Source: Lysobacter sp. (GTDB lineage: Bacteria; Pseudomonadota; Gammaproteobacteria; Xanthomonadales; Xanthomonadaceae). From it: a stretch of 64,000 nt of DNA. Location: contig JASLDW010000052.1 in the NCBI GenBank assembly GCA_030151365.1, positions 1 through 64,000 of the forward strand, in the 5' to 3' direction. Position 1 is the first letter of the stretch. Each line of letters starts with the position of its first letter. Both the position numbers and the translations under genes were made by a program. The notes beneath the pieces are model-generated. The model made no database searches. It was not told the DNA's origin and was given only the letters and a program-made list of their open reading frames with translations. Shown one piece after another: positions 50,343 through 59,620 of this stretch.

Positions 50343-51716
50343 ATGAATGCGAATCTTCTGGACGATCTGCGCGCCGTTTCGCCGCAGTTGTCGCTACTGA
50401 CCGAACCTGCCGACCTCGAGCACTACGGCCGCGACTGGACCCGGCGCTGGACGCCGGCGCCGCTGGCGATCGCCTTGCCGACCACCGTCGAGGAGATCGC
50501 CGCGATCGTGCGCTGGGCACGCGCGCGCAAGGTCATGCTGGTGCCTTCGGGCGGGCGTACCGGGTTGTCGGGGGGCGCCGTCGCCGCCAATGGCGAGCTG
50601 GTACTGAGCCTGGAGAAGATGCGCGCGCAGCTCGCCTGGGATCCGGTCGATCGCCTGCTGACCGTGCAGGCCGGGATGGCGCTGGAAACGCTGCAGGGCA
50701 TCGCCGAGGGGTACGGCCTGCAATATCCGGTCGATTTCGCCGCGCGCGGCAGCGCCAGCATCGGCGGCAACGTCGCGACCAATGCCGGCGGCATCCGGGT
50801 GCTGCGCCATGGCAATACCCGCGAATGGATCGCCGGGCTCACCGTGGTCGATGGCCGTGGCGAGGTGCTGCGCCTCAATCGCGGACTGGTGAAGAATTCC
50901 AGCGGCTACGACCTGCGTCACCTGTTCGTGGCATCGGAAGGCACGCTCGGGATCATCGCGGAAGTCACGGTGCGCCTGGCCGATCGCGATCCGCCAGCCT
51001 CGACTGTGCTGTTCGCGCTGCCGAGTTTCGAGGCGATCATGCCGGTGTTCGCCGCGCTGCGCGATCACCTGCGCCTGCAATCGTTCGAGTTTTTCGATGG
51101 CCGCGCGCTGAAACATGTGCTGCATGCCGGAGCCACGCCACCGTTCGCGGAAACGCATCCGTATTACGCGATCGCCGATGTCGACGCCGACGAGGCCGGA
51201 CTGCTGGAAGTATTCGAAACCTGCGTCGGCGAGGGCTGGGTGGAGGACGGCGTGATCGCCGCCAGCGATGCCCAGGCCGAGGCGTTGTGGCGCCTGCGCG
51301 AGGGCATCACCGAATCGCTGGCGCCGCACACGCCGTACAAGAACGACGTGGTGGTGCGGACCTCGCGGATGCCCGCCTTCCTTGCCGAAGCGCAATCGCT
51401 GATCGGCACGGCCTATCCGGAATTCGGAGTCGCGTGGTTCGGCCATATCGGCGACGGCAACCTGCACATCAACATCCTCAAGCCGACGGCCTTGGCGCAG
51501 GCGGAGTTCGTGCAGGCCTGCGAACGTGCGACCAAGCTGCTGTCGGAATGCCTGCAGCGCCACGAAGGCAGCATTTCCGCCGAGCACGGCATCGGCCTGG
51601 TGAAGAAGCCCTATCTGCGGCAGACGCGCAGCGACGGCGAGATCGCGGCGATGCGCGGAATCAAGGCGGTGTTCGATCCGGACGGGATCATGAACCCCGG
51701 CAAGGTGTTCGATTAG
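50343..51716 (+). CDS. FAD-linked D-2-hydroxyglutarate dehydrogenase
   Basis: A 457-residue flavoenzyme of the GlcD/D2HGDH family. The FAD-binding PCMH domain has VPSGGRTGLSGGAVA, GSASIGGNVATNAGGI and SEGTLGIIAEVTVR; the C-terminal domain has FGHIGDGNLHINI, EHGIGLVKKPYL and DPDGIMNPGKVFD. It reoxidises D-2-hydroxyglutarate made by SerA, passing electrons to the respiratory chain through ETF, a pair known to drive serine synthesis in Pseudomonas. Divergent placement with serA supports this over glycolate or lactate oxidation. Its stop overlaps that of the convergent GNAT gene. Confidence 0.87.
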   Translation: MNANLLDDLRAVSPQLSLLTEPADLEHYGRDWTRRWTPAPLAIALPTTVEEIAAIVRWARARKVMLVPSGGRTGLSGGAVAANGELVLSLEKMRAQLAWDPVDRLLTVQAGMALETLQGIAEGYGLQYPVDFAARGSASIGGNVATNAGGIRVLRHGNTREWIAGLTVVDGRGEVLRLNRGLVKNSSGYDLRHLFVASEGTLGIIAEVTVRLADRDPPASTVLFALPSFEAIMPVFAALRDHLRLQSFEFFDGRALKHVLHAGATPPFAETHPYYAIADVDADEAGLLEVFETCVGEGWVEDGVIAASDAQAEALWRLREGITESLAPHTPYKNDVVVRTSRMPAFLAEAQSLIGTAYPEFGVAWFGHIGDGNLHINILKPTALAQAEFVQACERATKLLSECLQRHEGSISAEHGIGLVKKPYLRQTRSDGEIAAMRGIKAVFDPDGIMNPGKVFD

Positions 51717-52303
51717 CGCGGAATATCCGCGAGTTTCGCGTCCAGCCGTGCGCGAATCTCCGGCCACTCGCCGGCGATGATCGAATAGGTATGGGTATCG
51801 CGCATGCTGCCGTCCTTGTGGCGCTTGTGCGCGCGCAGGATGCCGTCGCGGGTGGCGCCGAGGCGTTCGATCGCCGCCTGCGAGCGCAGGTTGAGGTGGC
51901 TGGTGTGGAAATACACCGACTGCGCACCAAGCGTGTCGAAGGCGTGTCCGAGCATCAGGCGCTTGCTGGCGGTGTTGACGTGGGTGCGCCAGACCGATGC
52001 CGCGTGGAAGGTGTAGCCGATGGCAAGCGTCGGCACGGCGAGGTCGATGTCGTAGAAGCGCGTGCTGCCCACGACACGACCGTCGGCGACGATGGCGAAC
52101 GGCAGTTCGCGTCCGGCATCGCGCATCGCCAGCGCCTTGCCGACCCACGCTTCGATGCCATCGCGACCGGGGACATTGACGTAGTTCAGGGCGCCGATAT
52201 CGCCGTCTTCAACGGCATCCTGCAGCGCGGGGATGTGATCGCGCGACAACGGCTCCAGGACGACGCCCCAGCCCTGCAACGCCACCGGCGCGACCTCGCT
52301 CAT
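51713..52303 (-). CDS. GNAT acetyltransferase (RimJ/RimL-like)
   Basis: A 196-residue acetyltransferase. It starts MSEVAPVALQGWGVVLEPLSRDH, has VVGSTRFYDIDLAVPTLAIGYTFH, the acetyl-CoA region HAASVWRTHVNTASKRLMLGHAFDTLGAQSVYFHT and LNLRSQAAIERLGATRDGILRAHKRHKDGSMRD. This pattern is that of ribosomal-protein-type N-acetyltransferases, though a small-molecule target is possible. ATG 52303 overlaps the stop of the upstream secreted protein (ATGA), so it is in the same transcript. Confidence 0.85.
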   Translation of the reverse strand: MSEVAPVALQGWGVVLEPLSRDHIPALQDAVEDGDIGALNYVNVPGRDGIEAWVGKALAMRDAGRELPFAIVADGRVVGSTRFYDIDLAVPTLAIGYTFHAASVWRTHVNTASKRLMLGHAFDTLGAQSVYFHTSHLNLRSQAAIERLGATRDGILRAHKRHKDGSMRDTHTYSIIAGEWPEIRARLDAKLADIPR

Positions 52304-52686
52304 TTCAGCTTGCTCGTGTCCAGTTCGATTCCGGCCGGGCGTTCCGCCAGCAGGATTCCGGGGATGGGATCCTTGCCCTCGTATTTGCGCAACAGCTTCT
52401 TCCAGGTGGCGGCGTCGGCGCCGGGGCAGAGCGATTTCGCCATGTTCTTGCCGGTTGCGCGCGTCGAGGAATCGCTGGCAGCGGCATCCTTCTGGAAATG
52501 CACGCACATGCGATGCTTGAGGATGTAACTGCGCACGTCCTCGGGCAAATCCTGGGTGCCTTGGCCGGGTTCGCTGGCGGCGGGCTGTTGCGTCGCCGCT
52601 GCCGGCATCGATTGCGGCGCTGCGGTCGCCGATCCCGCCGCGATCAGCAGGATCGACAACAGCAACGGAAGGCGATCAGTCCGCAC
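52300..52686 (-). CDS. Exported small protein, unknown
   Basis: A 128-residue protein with a cleavable signal (about 1-23: TDRLPLLLSILLIAAGSATA) and Ala/Gln/Pro-rich linker, then a conserved-looking domain with two cysteines (RMCVHFQKDAAA and KSLCPGADAATWKKLLRKY). No family was recognised. The start is GTG 52686, which overlaps the efpL gene by 11 bases. A disulfide between the two cysteines is possible in the periplasm. Confidence 0.65.
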   Translation of the reverse strand: MRTDRLPLLLSILLIAAGSATAAPQSMPAAATQQPAASEPGQGTQDLPEDVRSYILKHRMCVHFQKDAAASDSSTRATGKNMAKSLCPGADAATWKKLLRKYEGKDPIPGILLAERPAGIELDTSKLK

Positions 52687-53242
52687 GACCGCCGAACTCG
52701 CCGGTGGTGGTGTTCACCCACACGCGCTCGCCGTTGGCGATGTATTCCGGGACCTGGATTTCGATGCCGGTATTGAGGCGGGCCGGCTTCGGGCGCTTGG
52801 TCGCAGTTCCGCCCTTGAGTTCGGGCGGCGTCTCGACGACTTCGAGGATCACCGAGGTCGGCAATTGCAGGCCGACCGGCGCTTCGTCGATCACCTGCAC
52901 GTAGCAGCCGGTCAGGCCGTCGGTGATGTAGCCGGTGCCATCGCCGACCACGTCGGCGTCGAGCTGGTAGGGCGTGAAGTCCTCGTCGTCCATGAAGACG
53001 AAGGCGTCGCCGTCCTTGTACGAGAACGTGGCCTGGCGACGCGCGAGCTCGACTTCCTTCAACTCGTCTTCCGCGCCCACGCTGAGGTCGAGCTTGTTGC
53101 CGCCGGGCACGCTGTACATGGTGAAGCGGTACTTGACGTTGCCGCCGCGGCCCTGCGGCGAGCTGCGCTCGATGTCGCGGATCTGGTAGGCGCCACCGTT
53201 GTGTTCGATGACGTTGCCTTTCTTGATGTCGTAAGCCTTCAT
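52676..53242 (-). CDS. efpL: EF-P-like protein EfpL (YeiP)
   Basis: A 188-residue EF-P paralogue with the same three-domain barrel layout. The tip loop reads SSPQGRGGNVKYRF with Arg32 instead of the modifiable Lys of EF-P, which places it in the EfpL/YeiP branch. EfpL helps ribosomes through stalling motifs beyond the polyproline set. ATG 53242 gives MKAYDIKKGNVIEHNG; upstream residues lack homology. It is transcribed after the SDR gene, with 4 bases between, and is not linked to efp or epmB. Confidence 0.88.
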   Translation of the reverse strand: MKAYDIKKGNVIEHNGGAYQIRDIERSSPQGRGGNVKYRFTMYSVPGGNKLDLSVGAEDELKEVELARRQATFSYKDGDAFVFMDDEDFTPYQLDADVVGDGTGYITDGLTGCYVQVIDEAPVGLQLPTSVILEVVETPPELKGGTATKRPKPARLNTGIEIQVPEYIANGERVWVNTTTGEFGGRAD

Positions 53243-53246
53243 ATGG

Positions 53247-54017
53247 TCACTTCGGAGCGAGGCGGGTGGCGCCATCCAGACGGATGGTTTCGCCATTGAG
53301 GTAGGTTGTGCGCAGGATGTAGGCGACGAGATCGGCGTATTCGCCGGGCTGGCCGAGGCGCGACGGGAACGGGATCGACGCTTCCAGCGAGGTCTTCACG
53401 TCGGGCGGCATGCCGTCGACCATCGGTGTCCAGAATACGCCGGGGGCGATCGTCATCACGCGGATGCCGAAGCGGGCGAGTTCGCGCGCCATCGGCAGGG
53501 TCATGCCGACCACGCCGCCCTTGGACGCGGAATAGGCCGCTTGTCCGATCTGGCCTTCGTAGGCCGCGACCGATGCGGTGTTGATGATCGCGCCGCGCTC
53601 GCCGTCGACGCCGGCGTCGTTGTGCTGCATCAGGTCGGCGCAGGCCTTGGCGACGTTGAAGCTGCCGACCAGGTTCACCATCACCGTCGCCTGGAACTGC
53701 GACAGCGCCATCGGGCCGGTCTTGCCGAGCATGCGGCCGGCGCCAAGGATGCCGGCGCAATTGATGCAGGCGTTCAAGCCGCCGAGGAAGTCCTTGGCCT
53801 TGGCCACGTTGGCGGCGACATCGGCCTCGCTGGTGACGTCGGTCTTGATGAAGATGGCCTTGTCCGAGCCCAGTTCGCCGACGGCAGCAGCGCCTTTCTC
53901 GTCATTGACGTCGAACAGCGCGACCTTGGCACCGGCGGCGACCAGATGCTGCGCGGTGGCGAAACCGAGTCCGGAAGCGCCACCGGTGATGACGGCGCGC
54001 ACTTGGGCGAGTTGCAT
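53247..54017 (-). CDS. 3-hydroxyacyl-CoA dehydrogenase, SDR (type II/HSD10-like)
   Basis: A 256-residue NAD-dependent short-chain dehydrogenase. It has VITGGASGLGFATAQ, INCAGILG, the catalytic Ser in NTASVAAYEGQIGQAAYSASKGG with Tyr-x-x-x-Lys, APGVFWTPMV and GETIRLDGATRLAP. The Asp at the end of strand 2 (ALFDVNDEKG) favours NAD. This type oxidises 3-hydroxyacyl-CoA and 2-methyl-3-hydroxybutyryl-CoA in isoleucine and fatty acid breakdown, suiting the nearby leucine genes. It is 74 bases before the amidohydrolase stop in the same strand direction and 4 bases before efpL. Confidence 0.87.
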   Translation of the reverse strand: MQLAQVRAVITGGASGLGFATAQHLVAAGAKVALFDVNDEKGAAAVGELGSDKAIFIKTDVTSEADVAANVAKAKDFLGGLNACINCAGILGAGRMLGKTGPMALSQFQATVMVNLVGSFNVAKACADLMQHNDAGVDGERGAIINTASVAAYEGQIGQAAYSASKGGVVGMTLPMARELARFGIRVMTIAPGVFWTPMVDGMPPDVKTSLEASIPFPSRLGQPGEYADLVAYILRTTYLNGETIRLDGATRLAPK

Positions 54018-54090
54018 GGTGGAATCCTGCGGAACTGGAAAACCGCAATTCTAGCCTGCGGGACCGGCTTCCCGCTGTCCGCGCCCGCGC

Positions 54091-55380
54091 TCAGGGGCGG
54101 CGATAGACGCGGCCATCCTTCATCACCAGTACCGGATGCGCGGTCGCGGCGATGTCGTCGGCGGGGTCGCCCTGGAAGGCGACGAGATCGGCGCGCAGCC
54201 CGGGGGCGATGCGGCCGAAATCGCCTTCTTTGCGGAGAACGCGCGCGGCGACATCGGTGGCGGCATGCAGCACCTGTGGTGCCGGCATGCCGAGCTTCGC
54301 CATCCACGCCAGCTCGCGGGCGTTGTCGCCATGGCGGAACACGCCGACATCGCTGCCGTTGCCGATGCGCACGCCGGCCTCGCGGGCGCGGCGGAAGGCC
54401 TGCTGCGATTCCAGCATCCTCGACGTCGGCTGAGATTCGCCGGGGACATAATGGTTGAAGTAGGTCTCGGTGGATTCGACCGCCGTCAGCGTGGGGATGT
54501 AGGCCACGCCGCGATCGCGCATGCGCTTGAAGGTGTCGACGCTGCCGCCGTAGCCATGTTCGATGCTGTCGACGCCGGCGTCGATCGCCATGCGCATGCC
54601 GGCATCGGTCGAGGCGTGCGCCGATACCGGACGCCCGGCGACATGCGCGGCATCGACCAGCGCCTTGAGTTCCGCGGCGGTGAATGTCGTTTGCGAGACG
54701 CCGCCCGGCCCCCAGCGATAGTCGGTATAGACCTTGATCCAGTCGGCGCCGTGGCCGGCCTGTTCGCGCACGGCGGCGATCACGTTGTCGACGCCGCTGA
54801 CTTCCTGCGCGCCGGTCGGCAGGTCGATGTCGTCGCGGAAGCCGCGCGGGCCCGGCCCGTAACTGCCGGTGGCCACGATCGCGCGGGTGGCGATGAACAA
54901 TCGTGGCCCGGGAATGGTGCCGTCGTCGATCGCCTTGCGGATCGACACGTCGGCATAGCCGGCGCCTTCGGTGCCGAGATCGCGCAGGGTGGTGAAGCCG
55001 GCCATCAGGGTGTCGCGCGCGTGGTTGGCTGCCTCAAGCACGCGATAGGGCACCGCTTCCTTCAGCACCTGGTCGTTCCACGAGGTTTCGTTATAGGGAT
55101 GCAGGAGGATGTGCGAGTGCAGGTCGATCAGGCCCGGCGTCAGCGTGGTGCCGGGCAGTTCGATCCGTTGCGCATCCGCGGGTGCATTGAGAGTGGATGC
55201 GGGGCCGACGGCGGCGATCCTGCCGTCGCGCACCAGCACCACCCAGCCGGCATGGCTGGCATCGCCATCGGCGGTCCATACGCGATCGGGCACCAGCAGG
55301 ATCGCAGGCGATGCCGGCCCGGCTGCCGAAGCGAACATCGGCAACAAGGCGGCCAGCAGCACAGCAAACCATTTGCGCAT
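54091..55380 (-). CDS. Exported amidohydrolase (imidazolonepropionase-like)
   Basis: A 429-residue metal-dependent hydrolase with a signal peptide (about 1-19: MRKWFAVLLAALLPMFASA). The HxH pair is in LIDLHSHILLHPYNETSW, further ligands in VSAHASTDAGMR, SIEHGYGG and NGSDVGVFRHGDNA. Such exported enzymes are dipeptidase- or prolidase-like; substrate unknown. ATG 55380 lies inside the stop of the upstream acetyltransferase gene (TGATG), so it is in the same transcript as the leucine-degradation genes. Confidence 0.83.
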   Translation of the reverse strand: MRKWFAVLLAALLPMFASAAGPASPAILLVPDRVWTADGDASHAGWVVLVRDGRIAAVGPASTLNAPADAQRIELPGTTLTPGLIDLHSHILLHPYNETSWNDQVLKEAVPYRVLEAANHARDTLMAGFTTLRDLGTEGAGYADVSIRKAIDDGTIPGPRLFIATRAIVATGSYGPGPRGFRDDIDLPTGAQEVSGVDNVIAAVREQAGHGADWIKVYTDYRWGPGGVSQTTFTAAELKALVDAAHVAGRPVSAHASTDAGMRMAIDAGVDSIEHGYGGSVDTFKRMRDRGVAYIPTLTAVESTETYFNHYVPGESQPTSRMLESQQAFRRAREAGVRIGNGSDVGVFRHGDNARELAWMAKLGMPAPQVLHAATDVAARVLRKEGDFGRIAPGLRADLVAFQGDPADDIAATAHPVLVMKDGRVYRRP

Positions 55381-55862
55381 CACAACTCCCGCGAATAGAA
55401 GATGTCGCAGCCACCGTGGCCGGTCGCGCCCATCGACGCGTCGATGCGCTTGAAACCGCTGCGTTCGTACAGGCGCATCGCCGCATCCATGCCGGTCAGC
55501 GTTTCCAGATAGCACTGGCGGAAGCCGGCGGCGCGCGCGGCATCGAGGCAGATCGCCATCATCGCGGTGCCGGCGCCGAGCCCGCGTGCTTCGGGCAGGA
55601 AATACATCTTGCGCAGTTCGCACACGGCAGGATCACCGCCGGCCAGCGGCGCGACGCCACCACCACCGATCACCTCGCCAATGCGTTCCACCACAAAATA
55701 GGCGTGGCGCGGTTCGGCATAGGCGCGCGACATCCAGTCGACTTCGGGATCGTTGATCGCGAAACCGTTGCCGCAGGCACCGAACTCCGGCATCACCGCG
55801 CGGATGATGCGCGCCATCGCGGCATCGTCCTTGGCTTCGATCGGACGGATCTGCCAGCTCAT
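55380..55862 (-). CDS. GNAT acetyltransferase
   Basis: A 160-residue acetyltransferase with the acetyl-CoA motif LPEARGLGAGTAMMAICLDAARAAGF and QCYLETLTGMDAAMRLYERSGFKRID. The catalytic target is unknown. It overlaps the HMG-CoA lyase ATG by four bases and is followed by the amidohydrolase; a GNAT gene inside liu/mcc clusters is common in xanthomonads as far as I recall, so the link may be functional. Confidence 0.85.
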   Translation of the reverse strand: MSWQIRPIEAKDDAAMARIIRAVMPEFGACGNGFAINDPEVDWMSRAYAEPRHAYFVVERIGEVIGGGGVAPLAGGDPAVCELRKMYFLPEARGLGAGTAMMAICLDAARAAGFRQCYLETLTGMDAAMRLYERSGFKRIDASMGATGHGGCDIFYSREL

Positions 55863-56776
55863 GCCTTCGTCGTTTCGTTCTTGATGATCGCGGCCTTGCC
55901 GGCGCGACTGTTGGTGGCGTGGCCGAGCACCTCGGAGAGCCAGCGTCCGGTTTCGGCGAGTTTCTGCAGATCGACACCCGTTTCGATGCCGAGACCTTGC
56001 AGCATGTAGACCACGTCCTCCGTGGCGACGTTGCCGGTCGCGCCCGGCGCATACGGGCAGCCGCCGGTGCCGGCGACCGAGGAATCGACCACGGCGATGC
56101 CTTCCTCGAGGCAGGCGAGGATGTTGGCCAGGGCCTGACCCCAGGTGTCGTGGAAGTGCACGGCGAGGGCTGCAATCGGGACTTCCTGCGCGACCGTCTG
56201 CACCATCGCGCGCGCCTTGGCCGGCGTGCCGACGCCGATGGTGTCGCCCAGCGACACTTCGTAGCAGCCGAGTTCGTGCAGCGCCTTGGCGACGCGCACC
56301 ACGTCGGAGAGCGGTACCTCGCCCTGGAACGGACAGCCGAGCACGGTGGAGACGTAGCCGCGCACGGCGACGCCGTCGGCTTTCGCGGCCTCCATCACCG
56401 GACGGAAGCGATCGATCGATTCGTCGATGCCGGCATTGGTGTTCTTGCGATTGAAGGCTTCCGAAGCCGCCGTGAACACCGCGATTTCCTCGACACCGAC
56501 CTGGCGCGCGCGTTCATACCCTTGCAGGTTCGGGACGAGGACCGGGTAGTGCACGCCCGGTTTGCGATGCAGGCCGGAGTAGACCTCGACGGCATCGGCC
56601 ATCTGCGGCACCCATTTCGGGCTGACGAAGGCGGTGGCTTCGATGCTCTTCAAACCGCAGTCGGCGAGGCGTTCGATCAACGCGATCTTGTCGGCGGTGG
56701 CGACGAAGGTCTTTTCGTTCTGCAATCCGTCGCGCGCACCGACTTCGACGATGCGGACCTGGCTCGGCATGCTCAT
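55859..56776 (-). CDS. liuE: Hydroxymethylglutaryl-CoA lyase
   Basis: A 305-residue TIM-barrel lyase splitting HMG-CoA to acetoacetate and acetyl-CoA, the last step of leucine breakdown. Family hallmarks: VEVGARDGLQNEK, KSIEATAFVSPKWVPQMAD, the divalent-metal HFHDTWGQALAN and the signature SVAGTGGCPYAPGATGN with catalytic Cys. It overlaps the GNAT and biotin subunit genes by four bases. The acetoacetyl-CoA produced downstream of this route links to the PHB reductases near 5-7 kb. Confidence 0.95.
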   Translation of the reverse strand: MSMPSQVRIVEVGARDGLQNEKTFVATADKIALIERLADCGLKSIEATAFVSPKWVPQMADAVEVYSGLHRKPGVHYPVLVPNLQGYERARQVGVEEIAVFTAASEAFNRKNTNAGIDESIDRFRPVMEAAKADGVAVRGYVSTVLGCPFQGEVPLSDVVRVAKALHELGCYEVSLGDTIGVGTPAKARAMVQTVAQEVPIAALAVHFHDTWGQALANILACLEEGIAVVDSSVAGTGGCPYAPGATGNVATEDVVYMLQGLGIETGVDLQKLAETGRWLSEVLGHATNSRAGKAAIIKNETTKA

Positions 56777-58758
56777 GCGTTCGCCTCCAGCAGGATCAAT
56801 GCGGCGTCGGCTTCGACGAAATCGCCTTCGCGCACGCGGACCTCGGCGATCTTGCCGGCGCGCGGCGCCTTCAAGGCCAATTCCATCTTCATCGCCTCCA
56901 TCACCATCACCACCTGTCCGGCTTCAACGCTGTCGCCGACCGCGCTCTTCGCCTGCACGATCCGCCCCGGCATCGGTGCGATCACGCGATCGCCGCTGGC
57001 GCCAGCACCTTCGTCGGCATGGCGATATAGAGAAGCGCGACGCAGCTGCAGCCGGCGCACGCCGTCGTGGAGCAGCACGCGTTCGTCATCGCCCGAGACC
57101 TGCACACGCCGCGTCGAGTCGCCGACATGTCCGCTCAGCCAGCCATCCTGCAGGCGCAGGCCGCGCAGCTCGGTCACATGCTCGCCTTCGCGGACGTCGT
57201 AGTCGCCGCCATGGCCGCGGATCGCCAGGCGCAAATCCTCACTGCCGGAGACCAGGTGCAACGGCGTCCAGCCGGCGCCGTCGAGACGCCAGCCGTCGCC
57301 CGTCGACCACGGCGATGCGGTATCGGCGGTTTCGGACGACATGCGCATCGCCGCCGCTGCCAACCCGTGCAAGGTGCGGGTTTCTTCATTGGAACGTGCC
57401 GTCGTGCCGATGAATTCGTCGAGATGGCGATCGAGATAGCCGGTGTCGATATCGCCGGCGACCACGATCGGATGGCGCACCAGACGTTCGAGGAATTCGA
57501 TGTTCGACTTCGGGCCTTCGATTTCGCACTGCGCCAGGGCTTCGCGCAAACGGGCGAGGGCACGCGGACGATCGCTGTCGCGCACGACGAGTTTTGCGAT
57601 CATCGGGTCGTAGAAGATCGAGACGGTATCGCCTTCGACCACGCCGGAATCGATGCGGACTTTCGAAGATGTTTCGGGCAGGCGCAGGCGCACCAGCTTG
57701 CCGGAACCGGGCAGGAAGCCGGCATCGGGGTCTTCGGCGTAGAGGCGCACTTCCATCGCGTGGCCGCTCGACCAGATCGCGTCTTGCGGCAACGGCAACG
57801 GTTCGCCCGCGGCGACGCGCAACTGCCATTCGACCAGATCGAGCGCAGTGACCATCTCGGTCACCGGGTGCTCGACCTGCAGGCGCGTGTTGATTTCCAT
57901 GAAATAGAAACTGCCGTCCTGGCCGACGATGAATTCGACGGTGCCGGCGTTCTGGTAATCGATGGCGCGACCGGCGGCGATCGCGGCCGCGCCCATCGCC
58001 GCGCGCAGTTCCGGCGTCACGAAGGGCGAGGGCGATTCCTCGATCACCTTCTGGTAGCGGCGTTGCGCCGAACACTCGCGTTCGTTGAGATGGATGATCT
58101 GGCCGTGGCTGTCGCCGAAGATCTGGAATTCGATGTGGCGCGGACGCTCGATATAGCGCTCCAGCAACACGCGATCTCGGCCGAAGGCGTTTTTCGCCTC
58201 GCGCTGGCAGCTTTCCAGGTGCGGCAGGAATTCCAGCGGCGCATGGACGATGCGCATGCCCTTGCCGCCGCCGCCGTGGGCGGCCTTGATCATCAGCGGA
58301 TAGCCGATGCGGTCGGCTTCTCGTTGCAAGGTCTCCGGCGATTGGTCCTCGCCGGTATAGCCGGGCACCACCGGCACGTTGGCGGCCTGCATCAATTCCT
58401 TGGCGCCAGCCTTGCTGCCCATCTTGCGCATCGATGCCGCGCGCGGTCCCACGAACACCAATCCCGCCGCTTCCACCGCATCGGCGAAATCGGCGTTCTC
58501 GGAGAGAAAACCGTAGCCGGGATGAATTGCCTGCGCGCCGGATTTCTTCGCGGCTTCGATGATGGCGTCACCGCGCAGATAACTCTCCTGCGGGCGCGAA
58601 CCGCCGATGTGGTACGCCGCGTCGGCGAGGCGCACGTGCTGGGCATCGGCGTCGGCATCGGAATACACGGCGATGGCGCGGATGCCCATGCGGCGGCAGG
58701 TGCGGATGATGCGGCAGGCGATTTCGCCGCGATTGGCGATCAGCAGGGAATCGAACAT
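56773..58758 (-). CDS. liuD: Methylcrotonyl-CoA carboxylase biotin-containing subunit
   Basis: A 661-residue alpha subunit: biotin carboxylase (1-445; ATP-grasp with KAAHGGGGKGMRIV, RDCSAQRR-type GECSAQRRYQKVIEESPS and EINTRLQVEHPVTE), the biotin transfer domain, and the biotinyl domain with Lys624 in VMEAMKMEL. It uses bicarbonate and ATP to carboxylate biotin, for transfer by the beta subunit at 63443-64000. That subunit is separated by the feo and bactofilin genes. The start is ATG 58758. Confidence 0.93.
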   Translation of the reverse strand: MFDSLLIANRGEIACRIIRTCRRMGIRAIAVYSDADADAQHVRLADAAYHIGGSRPQESYLRGDAIIEAAKKSGAQAIHPGYGFLSENADFADAVEAAGLVFVGPRAASMRKMGSKAGAKELMQAANVPVVPGYTGEDQSPETLQREADRIGYPLMIKAAHGGGGKGMRIVHAPLEFLPHLESCQREAKNAFGRDRVLLERYIERPRHIEFQIFGDSHGQIIHLNERECSAQRRYQKVIEESPSPFVTPELRAAMGAAAIAAGRAIDYQNAGTVEFIVGQDGSFYFMEINTRLQVEHPVTEMVTALDLVEWQLRVAAGEPLPLPQDAIWSSGHAMEVRLYAEDPDAGFLPGSGKLVRLRLPETSSKVRIDSGVVEGDTVSIFYDPMIAKLVVRDSDRPRALARLREALAQCEIEGPKSNIEFLERLVRHPIVVAGDIDTGYLDRHLDEFIGTTARSNEETRTLHGLAAAAMRMSSETADTASPWSTGDGWRLDGAGWTPLHLVSGSEDLRLAIRGHGGDYDVREGEHVTELRGLRLQDGWLSGHVGDSTRRVQVSGDDERVLLHDGVRRLQLRRASLYRHADEGAGASGDRVIAPMPGRIVQAKSAVGDSVEAGQVVMVMEAMKMELALKAPRAGKIAEVRVREGDFVEADAALILLEANA

Positions 58759-58771
58759 CAGTGGGCAGCCT

Positions 58772-59557
58772 TCATTGAGCGAGCCAGTTCGGTTTGCGTT
58801 TGTCGAGGAAGGCGCCGAGGCCTTCCTGGCCCTCGGGCGACACGCGCAGGCGGGCGATCAGGGCGGCATTGTCGGCATCGTGGCGCGATCCGTCGGCATG
58901 CGCGCAGACATCGCGCACCAGTGTCTTCGCCGACGCGGTGGCGATCGGGCCGGCCTTCAGCAGCAGGTCTACCTGGCGATCGACGGCGGCGTCCAGCGCA
59001 TCGGCAGCGACCACCTGGTGCAGCAAGCCGATCCGCAGGGCCTCGGCGGCGTCGAAGAGTTCCGCGGTGGCGAACCAGCGCCGCGCCTGGCGCGGACCGA
59101 TCGCGTTGATGACGTAGGGCGAGATCACCGCCGGCAACAGACCCAGCTTGCTCTCGGTCAGTCCGAATTTCGCTTCCGGCACGCCGATGGCGATGTCGCA
59201 GCAGGCGACCAACCCGACACCGCCGCCAAACGCGGCGCCGTGCACGCGGGCGATGGTCGGCTTCGGCAGTTCATCGAGGGTGCGCATCAGGCCGGCCAGC
59301 GCCAACGCGTCGGTGCGGTTCTCCGCCTCCGACATCTTCGCCATCCCGCGCATCCAGTTGAGGTCGGCACCGGCGGAGAACGATGCGCCCTCGGCTTCCA
59401 GCACCACCACGCGCACGCTGGCGTCATTGCCCAGGCGGCGCAATTCGGCGGTCAGGATGGCGATCAGGCCATCGTCGAAGGCGTTGTGCACCTCGGGGCG
59501 GTTCAGCCGCAGCCGCGCCACCGCGCCAGCTTGCCTGACCTGCAACGTCTCCACCAT
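58772..59557 (-). CDS. liuC: Methylglutaconyl-CoA hydratase
   Basis: An enoyl-CoA hydratase/isomerase family protein of 261 residues. The oxyanion-hole motif FSAGADLNWMRGMAKM and the catalytic-region HGAAFGGGVGLVACCDIAIG with ESKLGLLPAVISPYV are present. Position between the MCC biotin subunit and the MCC carboxyltransferase/acyl-CoA genes indicates that it makes HMG-CoA from 3-methylglutaconyl-CoA in leucine catabolism; other enoyl-CoA substrates are possible. It starts at 59557 and is divergent from feoA, with about 110 bases between. Confidence 0.88.
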   Translation of the reverse strand: MVETLQVRQAGAVARLRLNRPEVHNAFDDGLIAILTAELRRLGNDASVRVVVLEAEGASFSAGADLNWMRGMAKMSEAENRTDALALAGLMRTLDELPKPTIARVHGAAFGGGVGLVACCDIAIGVPEAKFGLTESKLGLLPAVISPYVINAIGPRQARRWFATAELFDAAEALRIGLLHQVVAADALDAAVDRQVDLLLKAGPIATASAKTLVRDVCAHADGSRHDADNAALIARLRVSPEGQEGLGAFLDKRKPNWLAQ

Positions 59558-59620
59558 CGACCCATCTCCAATCGGTTGCCTGAATGATAGCGGGAGCGCC
59601 CTTCGGAGCCCTGTTCATTC

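Noticed and set aside
49577..52528. A 983-codon plus-strand frame across serA, its neighbour and the GNAT gene
   Set aside because: It crosses three genes with recognisable motifs in other frames, is low in hydrophobic residues and has no family features. It is a shadow of high-GC coding sequence.
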